The notes under the pieces: model-generated
Told to the model about the DNA's origin: nothing
The model's input: the letters and a program-made list of their open reading frames with translations, nothing else
The model's database searches: none
NCBI GenBank assembly: GCA_964019135.1
Contig: OZ025248.1
Location: 76,452,119-76,516,118 of the forward strand
Source: Arenicola marina
Lineage: Eukaryota > Annelida > Polychaeta > Arenicolidae
Length of the DNA stretch: 64,000 nt
Direction: 5' to 3'
Program-made: the position numbers and the translations under genes
Shown: positions 13,401-24,092 of the stretch, piece after piece
Position numbering within the stretch: the first letter of the stretch is position 1
Layout of the letters: each line of letters starts with the position of its first letter

Positions 13401-16400
13401 GATAGCGGTGATGATGGTGGTGGTGGCGGTGATGATGGTGGTGGTGGCGGTGATAATGGTGGTGACGATAGCGGTGATGATGGTGGTGACAATAGCGGTG
13501 ATGATGGTGGCGGTGGCGGTGATGATGGTGGTGGTGGCGGTGATGATGATGGTGGTGGCGGTGATGATGGTGGTAGTGGCGGTGATGATGGTGGTGACGA
13601 TAGCGGTGATGATGGTGGTGGTGACAATAGCGGTGATGATGGTGGTGACGATAGCGGTGATGATGATGGTGACAATAGCGGTGATGATGGTGGTGACGAT
13701 AGCGGTGATGATGGTGGTGAGGATAGCGGTGATGATGGTGTTGGTGGCGGTGATGATGGTGGTGGTGGCGGTGATGATGGTGGTGGTGGCGGTGATAATG
13801 GTGGTGACGATAGCGGTGATGATGGTGGTGGTGGCGGTGATGATGGTGGTGGTGGCGGTGATGATGGTGGTGGTGGCGGTGATGATGGTGGTGACAATAG
13901 CGGTGATGATGGTGGTGACGATAGCGGTGATGATGGTGGTGACAATAGCGGTGATGATGGTGGTGACGATAGCGGTGATGATGGTGGTGACAATAGCGGT
14001 GATGACGGTGGTGGTGGTGGTGGCGGTGATGATGGTGGTGGCGGTGATGATGGTGGTGGTGGCGGTGATGATGGTGGTGACAATAGCGGTGATGATGGTG
14101 GTGACGATAGCGATGATGATGGTGGTGACAATAGCGGTGATGATGGTGGTGGTGGCGGTGATGATGGTGGTGGTGGCGGTGATGATGGTGGTGGCGGTGA
14201 TGATGGTGGTGGTGGCGGTGATGATGGTGGTGACGATAGCGGTGATGATGGTGGTGGTGGCGGTGATGATGGTGGTGGTGGCGGTGATGATGGTGGTGGT
14301 GGCGGTGATGATGGTGGTGAGGATAGCGGTGATGATGGTGGCGGTGGCGGTGATGATGGTGGTGACAATAGCGGTGATGATGGTGGTGACGATAGCGGTG
14401 ATGATGGTGGTGACAATAGCGGTGATGATGGTGGTGACGATAGCGGTGATGATGGTGGTGACAATAGCGGTGATGATGGTGGTGACGATAGCGGTGATGA
14501 TGGTGGTGGGGATAGCGGTGATGATGGTGGTGACGATAGCGGTGATGATGGTGGTGGTGGCGGTGATGATGGTGGTGGTGGCGGTGATGATGGTGGTGGT
14601 GGCGGTGATAATGGTGGTGACGATAGCGGTGATGATGGTGGTGGTGGCGGTGATGATGGTGGTGGTGGCGGTGATGATGGTGGTGGTGGCGGTGATGATG
14701 GTGGTGGTGGCGGTGATGATGGTGGTGACAATAGCGGTGATGATGGTGGTGACGATAGCGGTGATGATGGTGGTGACAATAACGGTGATGATGGTGGTGG
14801 TGGCGGTGATGATGGTGGTGGCGGTGATGATGGTGGTGGTGGCGGTGATGATGGTGGTGACAATAGCGGTGATGATGGTGGTGACGATAGCGGTGATGAT
14901 GGTGGTGACAATAGCGGTGATGATGGTGGTGGTGGCGGTGATGATGGTGGTGGTGGCGGTGATGATGGTGGTGGCGGTGATGATGGTGGTGGTGGCGGTG
15001 ATGATGGTGGTGACGATAGCGGTGATGATGGTGGTGACGATAGCGGTGATGATGGTGGTGGTGGCGGTGATGATGGTGGTGGTGGCGGTGATGATGGTGG
15101 TGGTGGCGGTGATGATGGTGGTGGTGGCGGTGATGATGGTGGTGACAATAGCGGTGATGATGGTGGTGAGGATAGCGGTGATGATGGTGGTGACGATAGC
15201 GGTGATGATGGTGGTGAGGATAGCGGTGATGATGGTGGTGGTGGCGGTGATGATGGTGACGATAGCGGTGATGATGGTGGTGAGGATAGCGGTGATGATG
15301 GTGGTGAGGATAGCGGTGATGATGGTGGTGAGGATAGCGGTGATGATGGTGGTGAGGATAGCGGTGATGATGGTGGTGGTGGCGGTGATGATGATGGTGA
15401 TGGTGATGACGATAGCGGTGATGATGATGGTGGCGGTGATGATGGTGGTGGTGGCGGTGATGATGGTGGTGGTGGCGGTGATAATGGTGGTGACGATAGC
15501 GGTGATGATGGTGGTGGTGGCGGTGATGATGGTGGTGACAATAGCGGTGATGATGGTGGTGACGATAGCGGTGATGATGGTGGTGACAATAGCGGTGATG
15601 ATGGTGGTGAGGATAGCGGTGATGATGGTGGTGGTGGCGGTGATGATGGTGGTGGTGGTGGCGGTGATGATGGTGGTGGTGGCGGTGACGATGGTGGTGA
15701 CGATAGCGGTGATGATGGTGGTGGTGGCGGTGATGATGGTGGTGGTGGCGGTGATGATGGTGGTGACGATAGCGGTGATGATGATGGTGGTGGCGGTGAT
15801 GATGGTGGTGGTGGCGGTGATGATGGTGGTGACGATAGCGGTGATGATGGTGGTGGTGACGATAGCGGTGATGATGGTGGTGACGATAGCGGTGATGATG
15901 GTGGTGGTGGCGGTGATGATGATGGTGGTGACGGTGATGATGGTGGTGACAATAGCGGTGATGATGGTGGTGACGATAGCGGTGATGATGGTGGTGGTGG
16001 CGGTGATGATGGTGGTGGTGGCGGTGATAATGGTGGTGACGATAGCGGTGATGATGGTGGTGACAATAGCGGTGATGATGGTGGCGGTGGCGGTGATGAT
16101 GGTGGTGGTGGCGGTGATGATGATGGTGGTGGCGGTGATGATGGTGGTAGTGGCGGTGATGATGGTGGTGACGATAGCGGTGATGATGGTGGTGGTGACG
16201 ATAGCGGTGATGATGGTGGTGAGGATAGCGGTGATGATGGTGGTGAGGATAGCGGTGATGATGGTGGTGGTGGCGGTGATGATGGTGGTGAGGATAGCGG
16301 TGATGATGGTGGTGAGGATAGCGGTGATGATGGTGGTGAGGATAGCGGTGATGATGGTGGTGGCGGTGATGATGGTGGTGGTGGCGGTGATGATGGTGGT

Positions 16401-19042
16401 GGTGACGATAGCGGTGATGATGGTGGTGAGGATAGCGGTGATGATGGTGGTGAGGATAGCGGTGATGATGGTGGTGGTGGCGGTGATGATGGTGGTGGTG
16501 GCGGTGATGAGGGTGGTGACGATAGCGGTGATGATGATGGTGGTGACGATAGCGGTGATGATGGTGGTGACAATAGCGGTGATGATGGTGGTGACGATAG
16601 CGGTGATGATGGTGGTGGTGGCGGTGATGATGGTGGTGGTGGCGGTGATGATGGTGGTGACGATAGCGGTGATGATGGTGGTGGTGGCGGTGATGATGGT
16701 GGTGGTGGCGGTGATGATGGTGGTGACGATAGCGGTGATGATGGTGGTGGTGGCGGTGATGATGGTGGTGGTGGCGGTGATGATGGTGGTGGTGGCGGTG
16801 ATGATGGTGGTGGTGGCGGTGATGATGGTGGTGGTGACGATAGCGGTGATGATGGTGGTGAGGATAGCGGTGATGATGGTGGTGAGGATAGCGGTGATGA
16901 TGGTGGTGGTGGCGGTGATGATGGTGGTGACGATAGCGGTGATGATGATGGTGGTGACGATAGCGGTGATGATGGTGGTGACAATAGCGGTGATGATGGT
17001 GGTGACGATAGCGGTGATGATGGTGGTGGTGGCGGTGATGATGGTGGTGGTGGCGGTGATGATGGTGGTGACGATAGCGGTGATGATGGTGGTGGTGGCG
17101 GTGATGATGGTGGTGGTGGCGGTGATGATGGTGGTGACGATAGCGGTGATGATGGTGGTGGTGGCGGTGATGATGGTGGTGATGATAGCGGTGATGGTTA
17201 TGGTGATGGCGGTGGTGATGGTGGTGACGATAGCGGTGATGATGGTGGTGACAATAGCGGTGATGATGGTGGTGACGATAGCGGTGATGGTTATGGTGAT
17301 GGCGGTGGTGATGGTGGTGACGATAGCGGTGATGATGGTGGTGACAATAGCGGTGATGATGGTGGTGACGATAGCGGTGATGATGGTGGTGACGATAGCG
17401 GTGATGGTTATGGTGATGGCGGTGATGATGGTGGTGACGATAGCGGTGATGATGGTGGTGGTGGCGGTGATGATGGTGGTGAGGATAGCGGTGATGATGG
17501 TGGTGGTGACGGTGATGATGGTGGTGACGATAGCGGTGATGATGGTGGTGGTGGCGGTGATGATGGTGGTGACGATAGCGGTGATGATGGTGGTGACGAT
17601 AGCGGTGATGATGGTGGTGACGATAGCGGTGATGATGGTGGTGGTGGCGGTGATGATGGTGGTGGTGGCGGTGATGGTGGTGGTGGCGGTGATGATGGTG
17701 GTGGTGGCGGTGATGATGGTGGCGGTGACAATAGCGGTAATGATGGTGGTGACAATAGCGTTGATGATGGTGGTGACGATAGCGGTGATGATGGTGGTGG
17801 TGACCCATAGCGGTGATGATGGTGGTGACGATAGCGGTGATGATGGTGGTGACGATAGCGGTGATGATGGTGGTGACGATAGCGGTGATGATGGTGGTGG
17901 TGGCGGTGATGATGGTGGTGGTGGCGGTGATGATGGTGGTGGTGGCGGTGATGATGGTGGTGACAATAGCGGTGATGATGGTGGTGACGATAGCGGTGAT
18001 GATGGTGGTGGTGGCGGTGATGATGGTGGTGACGATAGCGGTGATGGTGGTGGTGGCGGTGATGATGGTGGTGGTGGCGGTGATAATGGTGGTGACGATA
18101 GCGGTGATGATGGTGGTGACAATAGCGGTGATGATGGTGGTGGTGGCGGTGATGATGGTGGTGGTGGCGGTGATGATGGTGGTGGTGGCGGTGATGATGG
18201 TGGTGGTGACGATAGCGGTGATGATGGTGGTGGTGGCGGTGATGATGGTGGTGGTGGCGGTGATGATGGTGGTGGTGGCGGTGATGATGGTGGTGAGGAT
18301 AGCGGTGATGATGGTGGTGAGGATAGCGGTGATGATGGTGGTGGTGGCGGTGATGATGGTGGTGGTGGCGGTGATGATGGTGGTGACGATAGCGGTGATG
18401 ATGATGGTGGTGACGATAGCGGTGATGATGGTGGTGACAATAGCGGTGATGATGGTGGTGACGATAGCGGTGATGATGGTGGTGGTGGCGGTGATGATGG
18501 TGGTGGTGGCGGTGATGATGGTGGTGACGATAGCGGTGATGATGGTGGTGGTGGCGGTGATGATGGTGGTGGTGGCGGTGATGATGGTGGTGACGATAGC
18601 GGTGATGATGGTGGTGGTGGCGGTGATGATGGTGGTGATGATAGCGGTGATGGTTATGGTGATGGCGGTGGTGATGGTGGTGACGATAGCGGTGATGATG
18701 GTGGTGACAATAGCGGTGATGATGGTGGTGACGATAGCGGTGATGGTTATGGTGATGGCGGTGGTGATGGAGGTGACGATAGCGGTGATGATGGTGGTGA
18801 CAATAGCGGTGATGATGGTGGTGACGATAGCGGTGATGATGGTGGTGACGATAGCGGTGATGGTTATGGTGATGGCGGTGATGATGGTGGTGACGATAGC
18901 GGTGATGATGGTGGTGGTGGCGGTGATGATGGTGGTGAGGATAGCGGTGATGATGGTGGTGGTGACGGTGATGATGATGGTGACGATAGCGGTGATGGTT
19001 ATGGTGATGGCGGTGGTGATGGTGGTGACCCTGGTGACGGTG
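10463..19042. repeat. GGT/GAT-type minisatellite array, mixed 21- and 24-bp units
   Basis: About 8.6 kb built from a 15-base head, GGTGATGATGGTGGT, followed by GGTGGC (21-bp unit) or by GACGATAGC, GACAATAGC or GAGGATAGC (24-bp units). The underlying period is three bases, so slippage nearly always changes length by threes. Most frames on both strands therefore stay open: Gly-Asp-Ser or Met-Val-Ala forward, and Ser-Pro, His-Arg-Tyr or Thr-Ile in reverse. A tandem duplication of about 2577 bp is visible by the unique GTGTTGGTGG at 11161 and 13738. A second block around 16850-17510 recurs at about 18305-18965 with offset 1456, marked by GATGGTTATGG. An extra base at about 17803-17806 (GACCCATAGC for GACGATAGC) shifts the triplet phase. 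I see no evidence for a coding gene. Confidence 0.97.
11040..16200. repeat. Tandem duplication of about 2.57 kb inside the GGT/GAT array
   Basis: The order of 21- and 24-bp unit variants from about 11040 to 13616 is repeated almost exactly from about 13617 to 16193. The GTGTTGGTGG marker gives an offset of 2577 (11161 and 13738). A second marker, TGGTAGTGGC, gives 2574 (13571 and 16145), so there is one net 3-bp length change within the copy. The boundaries are approximate because the flanking units are themselves similar. Confidence 0.85.
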
Positions 19043-19269
19043 TTTGTTGTGGATTACAGGGGGAGACAGCCACGCCAAAGGTCGCCCTCCATCACGACTG
19101 GCGGACAAAGGTTGTCAGCTGCCCGTCAGCTCTCCTCTCCGCTGACGTCGCTGGGGCTGACAGAGGCTGGCAGAAAACGGCCCACGACTGGCCGAAACTA
19201 GTCCTGCGAAAAGGCCAGCCGGCAAGCCAAGAGAACCCGCCAGAATAAAGTAACCTCCGTGAGCAAGGA
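19043..19269. other. Unique spacer with AATAAA, no gene seen
   Basis: Non-repetitive sequence of about 225 bp. It includes one TGACGT core (19143-19148) and AATAAA at 19244-19249. Open frames from the GGT/GAT array read into it and stop here. They do not resemble a conserved domain. Confidence 0.6.
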
Positions 19270-19510
19270 CTACTCCCCCGCACCCCACCCCCCCCCCCCG
19301 GCTAAGAGAGGGGACGGCTTGTGTGACAAGGAGAGGGGGTGGCGAGGAGAGGGGGCGGCTATGAGAGGGGGCGGCTAGGACGGGGGACGGATAACAGAGG
19401 GGGTAGTCTAGGGGAGGGGGTGGCGAGGAGAGGACCATGGGGCTAGGAGAGGGGGCAGAGGAGGGTGTAGCTAGGAGAGAGGTGGACCGGGGAGACGGGT
19501 CGGTACAAAG
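19270..19510. repeat. GA-rich degenerate short-period repeat
   Basis: A C run at 19289-19298 is followed by irregular copies of a roughly 18-bp motif of the type GAGAGGGGGCGGCTAGGA, with spacings that vary by several bases. Composition is strongly purine-rich on the + strand. It is more decayed than any other array in the window. Confidence 0.7.
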
Positions 19511-20524
19511 GCGGGGTACATCCAGCTGGGTCGACATCAGTGGCGTAGCACACGGCATCGGAAGGCACGGGAGACGATAATACTAACCGAACTATATTAA
19601 ATCGAGGTTCACTCGTTGTACATCAGTTTTGGCCCATGTTATGCGCAGAAACTGTCATAAGAGTAACTAAACAGAGATAATGTCATACATGTAGAACAAC
19701 ACTACTCTATAATAATGTGGAAAGTCCCCGTCATAACGCAGCCTGCCACCAACCGACCATGAGGCCGCGCACAACCCCAGGCCTACACGGAACGTGATGA
19801 CTCAAGCCATAGCCGGATCTCAGCGGCAGGTAGGAGGCAGTGAAGACCTTCCCTGGTGAGATAGGAACGCAGTGGATGCTATAATGATTGATGCCGAGAG
19901 AGTACATTGGTGTGCTGAGTGCCCCGAACCTTCCGATCTGGGGAGGGGGACGTTACGACTGGACCACAAACAGAAAACGCGACCCGTCACCCGTAGGGGT
20001 GAAGGATGAGGACGGAACTGCAACATCGCATACCAGCCAAAGAAACACCCCTCTCCTTTTGACGCTAACATGTGGATGAAAAATAACTCGAAAACTATAA
20101 ATCTAACGAGAAATCTGGGACATTAGTTTTTAGCTGTCTTAGTAGAATACTGTCAAACAAACCTGTAGACCCAATATTAACGGAAATACACGCCAAAATA
20201 GCTTTGGGTACCTCTACCCAGGTGTGACCTTGATCTTGACACGGTGACCTTGATATGTTGTTTCCAGAGTCAAAGGTCACTTCCCATTTCACCGTGTGAT
20301 AATCAGACCCGAAAACCGCCGATAACAGAAACATGTAGAGGGTCTTCTTCCGGCCAAACACCCCCATAGGGTTCCCATGTTAAAGTATATAATTTGTTAC
20401 GACCTAAGGCCAGAAACCCCTGGGATAATATGTGGAGGGTTTTCCGGCTGCAGTAAGCATTTTCTCGACTAGTGGCCATATCTACCAGCGGTTAAGGTAC
20501 AGGAAAAGCAATGCCGTAAACTTG
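19511..20524. other. Unique island of about 1 kb, no recognisable gene
   Basis: One of the longest non-repetitive stretches. I see no transposon termini, tRNA-like cloverleaf or conserved protein. It holds two TGACCTTGA elements (20225-20233 and 20245-20253) and an opposed TCAAAGGTCA (20270-20279), which resemble nuclear-receptor half-sites. It also holds a 90-codon minus-strand open frame, listed separately. Confidence 0.6.
20095..20367 (-). other. Candidate short ORF of 90 codons, coding status unproven
   Basis: A minus-strand frame in unique sequence with balanced amino-acid composition, unlike the repeat-derived frames. It starts MGVFGRKKTLYMFLLSAVFG, so a hydrophobic stretch at residues 10-20 could be a weak signal sequence. 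About 15-25 bp upstream of the start, on the minus strand, is an AT-rich ATTATATACTTTAA. An out-of-frame ATG lies just upstream. I recognise no family, and a 90-codon frame in 1 kb of unique DNA can occur by chance. It could equally be a fragment of an exon or nothing. Confidence 0.13.
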
Positions 20525-21779
20525 GGTGACATGTTTGGCCACTTGTGTGACATTTTTGGCCACTTGTGTGACATTTTAAGCCACTTGTGTGACATGTTTG
20601 GCCACTTGTTTGGACACTTGTGTGACATGTTTGGCCACTTGTGTGACATGTTTGGCCACTTGTGTGACATGTTTGGCCACTTGTTTGGACACTTGTGTGA
20701 CATTTTTGGCCACTGGTGTGACATGTTTGGCCACTTGTGTGACATGTTAGGCCACTTGTGTGACATGTTTGGCCACTTGTATGACATGTTCGGCCACTTG
20801 TGTGACATTTAAGGCCATTTGTGTGACATGTTTGGCCACTTGTGTGACATGTTTGGACACTTGTGTGACATGTTTGGCCACTTGTGTGACATGTTTGGAC
20901 ACTTGTGTGACATGTTTGGCCACTTGTGTGACATTTTAGGCCACTTGTGTGACATGTTTGGCCACTTGTTTGACATGTTTGGCCACTTGTGTGACATGTT
21001 TGGCCACTTGTGTGACATGTTTGGCCACTTGTGTGACATGTTTGGCCACTTGTGTGACATGTTAGGCCACTTGTGTGACATGTTTGGCCACTTGTATGAC
21101 ATGTTTTGCCACTTGTGTGACATTTAAGGCCACTTGTGTGACATGTTTGGACACTTGTGTGACATGTTTGGCCACTTGTGTGACATGTTTGGACACTTGT
21201 GTGACATGTTTGGCCACTTGTGTGACATGTTTGGGCTCTTGTGTGACATGTTTGGACACTTGTGTGACATGTTTGGCCACTTGTGTGACATGTTTGGCCA
21301 CTTGTGTGACATTTTAGGCCACTTGTGTGACATGTTTGGCCACTTGTGTGACATGTTTGGCCACTTGTGTGATATGTTTGGCCACTTGTGTGACATGTTA
21401 GGCCACTTGTGTGACATGTTTGGCCACTTGTATGACATGTTTGGCCACTTGTGTGACATTTAAGGCCACTTGTGTGACATGTTTGGCCACTTGTGTGACA
21501 TGTTTGGACACTTGTGTGACATGTTTGGCCACTTGTGTGACATGTTTGGCCACTTGTGTGACATGTTTGGCCATTTGTGTGACATGTTAGGCCACTTGTG
21601 TGACATGTTTGGCCACTTGTATGACATGTTTGGCCACTTGTGTGACATTTAAGGCCACTTGTGACATGTTTGGCCACTTGTGTGACACACTTGTGTGACA
21701 TGTTTGGCCACTTGTGTGACATGTTTGGCCACTTGTGTGACATGTTTGGCCACTTGTGTGACATGTTTGGCCATTTGTG
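20525..21779. repeat. 21-bp minisatellite array, about 60 copies
   Basis: The unit is 21 bp, for example 20528-20548, with core GACATGTTTGGCCACTT followed by GTGT. Each unit carries two 6-bp palindromes, ACATGT and TGGCCA. Frequent variants are GGACAC for GGCCAC, ATTTTAGG or ATGTTAGG for ATGTTTGG, and TATGAC for TGTGAC. A variant ending in CATTTAAGG recurs at about 20807, 21121, 21459 and 21647, marking higher-order blocks of about 15, 16 and 9 units. Being seven codons long, it reads DMFGHLC forward and SHKWPNM-type in reverse; these are not genes. Confidence 0.97.
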
Positions 21780-22249
21780 GGGAAATAAACCTCATGGACT
21801 GATACGAATATAATGTGACAAGACTCCTTATTTATACCCCTTTGCTATTTAGGGACGTCGAGCGTGGTGGACGATGGTTCCAGGGTTTGTTGCCGTATAC
21901 ACAACCACTCGTCACGGTCGGCATACAACCCACCAAGCATACGTCACTGTTAGTTCATTACTCACAGCTCAGGGCCTTCCTAGTGTCATAATGCGCCCGT
22001 ACTAACCAGCTCGTTGGGGTGTTGCACATGATCAACAAATTATATTCAATAACATTTTAGCTCTCTCATAATTCAGAAATTCCACCTCTTGAGTGAAAAC
22101 TGTTCTAGTTACAACCCGATAATCGATAAATAGGCCTTCGTGCTCTTGGAGGTAGTGTTCAGAATCACGACAAGGTCATGTTCTGTCCTGGATCAGGAAA
22201 ACCGGTTTTTAGTTCTAAGCGCTAAAAAGGTCTGCGTAGCGCCAAGTAC
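21780..22249. other. Unique spacer of 470 bp, no gene seen
   Basis: Non-repetitive. AATAAA lies at 21784-21789, immediately after the 21-bp array, and an ACGTCA core at 21941-21946. The middle is AT-rich with many stops. I see no RNA gene, transposon end or long open frame. Confidence 0.6.
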
Positions 22250-23950
22250 TACTGAATACGGCCCCAGACCAGTGGGATGGTCCCTTCGACTGGCACGGTA
22301 GGGCGGTAGTGATACTGAATACGGCCCCAGACCAGTGGGATGGTCCCTTCGACTGGCACGGTAGGACGGTAGTGATACTGAATACGGCCCCAGACCAGTG
22401 GGATGGTCCCTTCGACTGGCACGGTAGGACGGTAGTGGTACTGAATACGGCCCCAGACCAGTGGGATGGTCCCTTCGACTGGCACGGTAGGACGGTAGTG
22501 ATACTGAATACGGCCCCAGACCAGTGGGATGGTCCCTTCGAGGACGGTAGTGATACTGAATACGGCCCCAGACCAGTGGGATGGTCCCTTCGAGGACGGT
22601 AGTGATACTGAATACGGCCCCAGACCAGTGGGATGGTCCCTTCGACTGGCACGGTAGGACGGTAGTGATACGGAATACGGCCCCAGACCAGTGGGATGGT
22701 CCCTTCGACTGGCACGGTAGGACGGTAGTGATACTGAATACGGCCCAAGACCAGTGGGATGGTCCCTTCGACTGGCACAGTAGGACGGTAGTGATACTGA
22801 ATACGGCCCAAGACCAGTGGGATGGTCCCTTCGACTGGCACGGTAGGACGGTAGTGATACGGAATACGGCCCCAGACCAGTGGGATGGTCCCTTTGACTG
22901 GCACGGTAGGACGGTAGTGATGCTGAATACGGCCCCAGACCAGTGGGATAGTCCCTTCGACTGGCACGGTAGGACGGTAGTGATACTGAATACGGCCCCA
23001 GACCAGTGGGATGGTCCCTTCGACTGGCACGGTAGGACGGTAGTGATACTGAATACGGCCCAAGACCAGTGGGATGGTCCCTTCGACTGGCACGGTAGGA
23101 CGGTAGTGATACTGAATACGGCCCCAGACCAGTGGGATGGTCCCTTCGACTGGCACGGTAGGACGGTAGTGATACTGAATACGGCCCCAGACCAGTGGGA
23201 TGGTCCCTTCGAGGACGGTAGTGATACTGAATACGGCCCCAGACCAGTGGGATGGTCCCTTCGACTGGCACGGTACGACGGTAGTGATGCTGAATACGGC
23301 CCCAGACCAGTGGAATGGTCCCTTCGACTGGCCCGGTAGGACGGTAGTGATACTGAATACGGCCCCAGACCAGTGGGATGGTCCCTTCGACTGGCACGGT
23401 AGGACGGTAGTGATACTGAATACGGCCCCAGACCAGTGGAATGGTCCCTTCGACTGGCCCGGTAGGACGGTAGTGATACTGAATACGGCCCCAGACCAGT
23501 GGGATGGTCCCTTCGACTGGCACGGTAGGACGGTAGTGATACTGAATACGGCCCCAGACCAGTGGGATGGTCCCTTCGACTGGCACGGTAGGACGGTAGT
23601 GATACTGAATACGGCCCCAGACCAGTGGGATGGTCCCTTCGACTGGCACGGTAGGACGGTAGTGATACTGAATACGGCCCCAGACCAGTGGGATGGTCCC
23701 TTCGACTGGCACGGTAGGACGGTAGTGATACTGAATACGGCCCCAGACCAGTGGTATGGTCCCTTCGACTGGCACGGTAGGACGGTAGTGATACTGAATA
23801 CGGCCCCAGACCAGTGGGATGGTCCCTTCGACTGGCACGGTAGGACGGTAGTGATACTGAATACGGCCCCAGACCAGTGGTATGGCCCCTTCGACTGGCA
23901 CGGTAGGACGGTAGTGATACTGAATACGGCCCCAGACCAGTGGGATGGCC
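22250..23950. repeat. 63-bp minisatellite array, about 27 copies
   Basis: The unit is 63 bp (example 22315-22377), with core CCCCAGACCAGTGGGATGGT. Copies are very alike. The core contains a small inverted repeat, GACCA-GTGGGA-TGGTC. Three units are 52 bp long because the same 11 bases (CTGGCACGGTA) are missing: 22504-22555, 22556-22607 and 23175-23226. Since 63 is 21 codons, all three minus frames and one plus frame stay open for long stretches, with jumps at the 52-bp units; these are not genes. Confidence 0.97.
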
Positions 23951-24092
23951 TGGCTTAAGCCATCCACTAGTCCTAGCACTGCCGCGGACGTCACGTGTCA
24001 CAGCAGCGGTGTGGACCGTCTCTCTAGTCCGACTTCACTACTTAGTGTAATGGGAAAAACGGATCTGACGGCCAATCCGAACGGACAGCGAG
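23951..24092. other. Short unique spacer with overlapping CRE-like and E-box cores
   Basis: A 142-bp island between the 63-bp and 25-bp arrays. It contains ACGTCA at 23988-23993 overlapping CACGTG at 23992-23997. No open frame of note. Confidence 0.5.

Noticed and set aside
10434..19248. Acidic Gly/Asp/Ser-rich protein (like a biomineral matrix protein), or His-rich or Ser/Pro-rich proteins on the other strand
   Set aside because: The array has a three-base period, so nearly all frames of both strands are open together. Changes do not favour silent sites, and a phase-shifting base lies at about 17803.
19606..19617. tRNA B-box-like GAGGTTCACTCG
   Set aside because: No matching A box, acceptor stem or T-arm fold around it.
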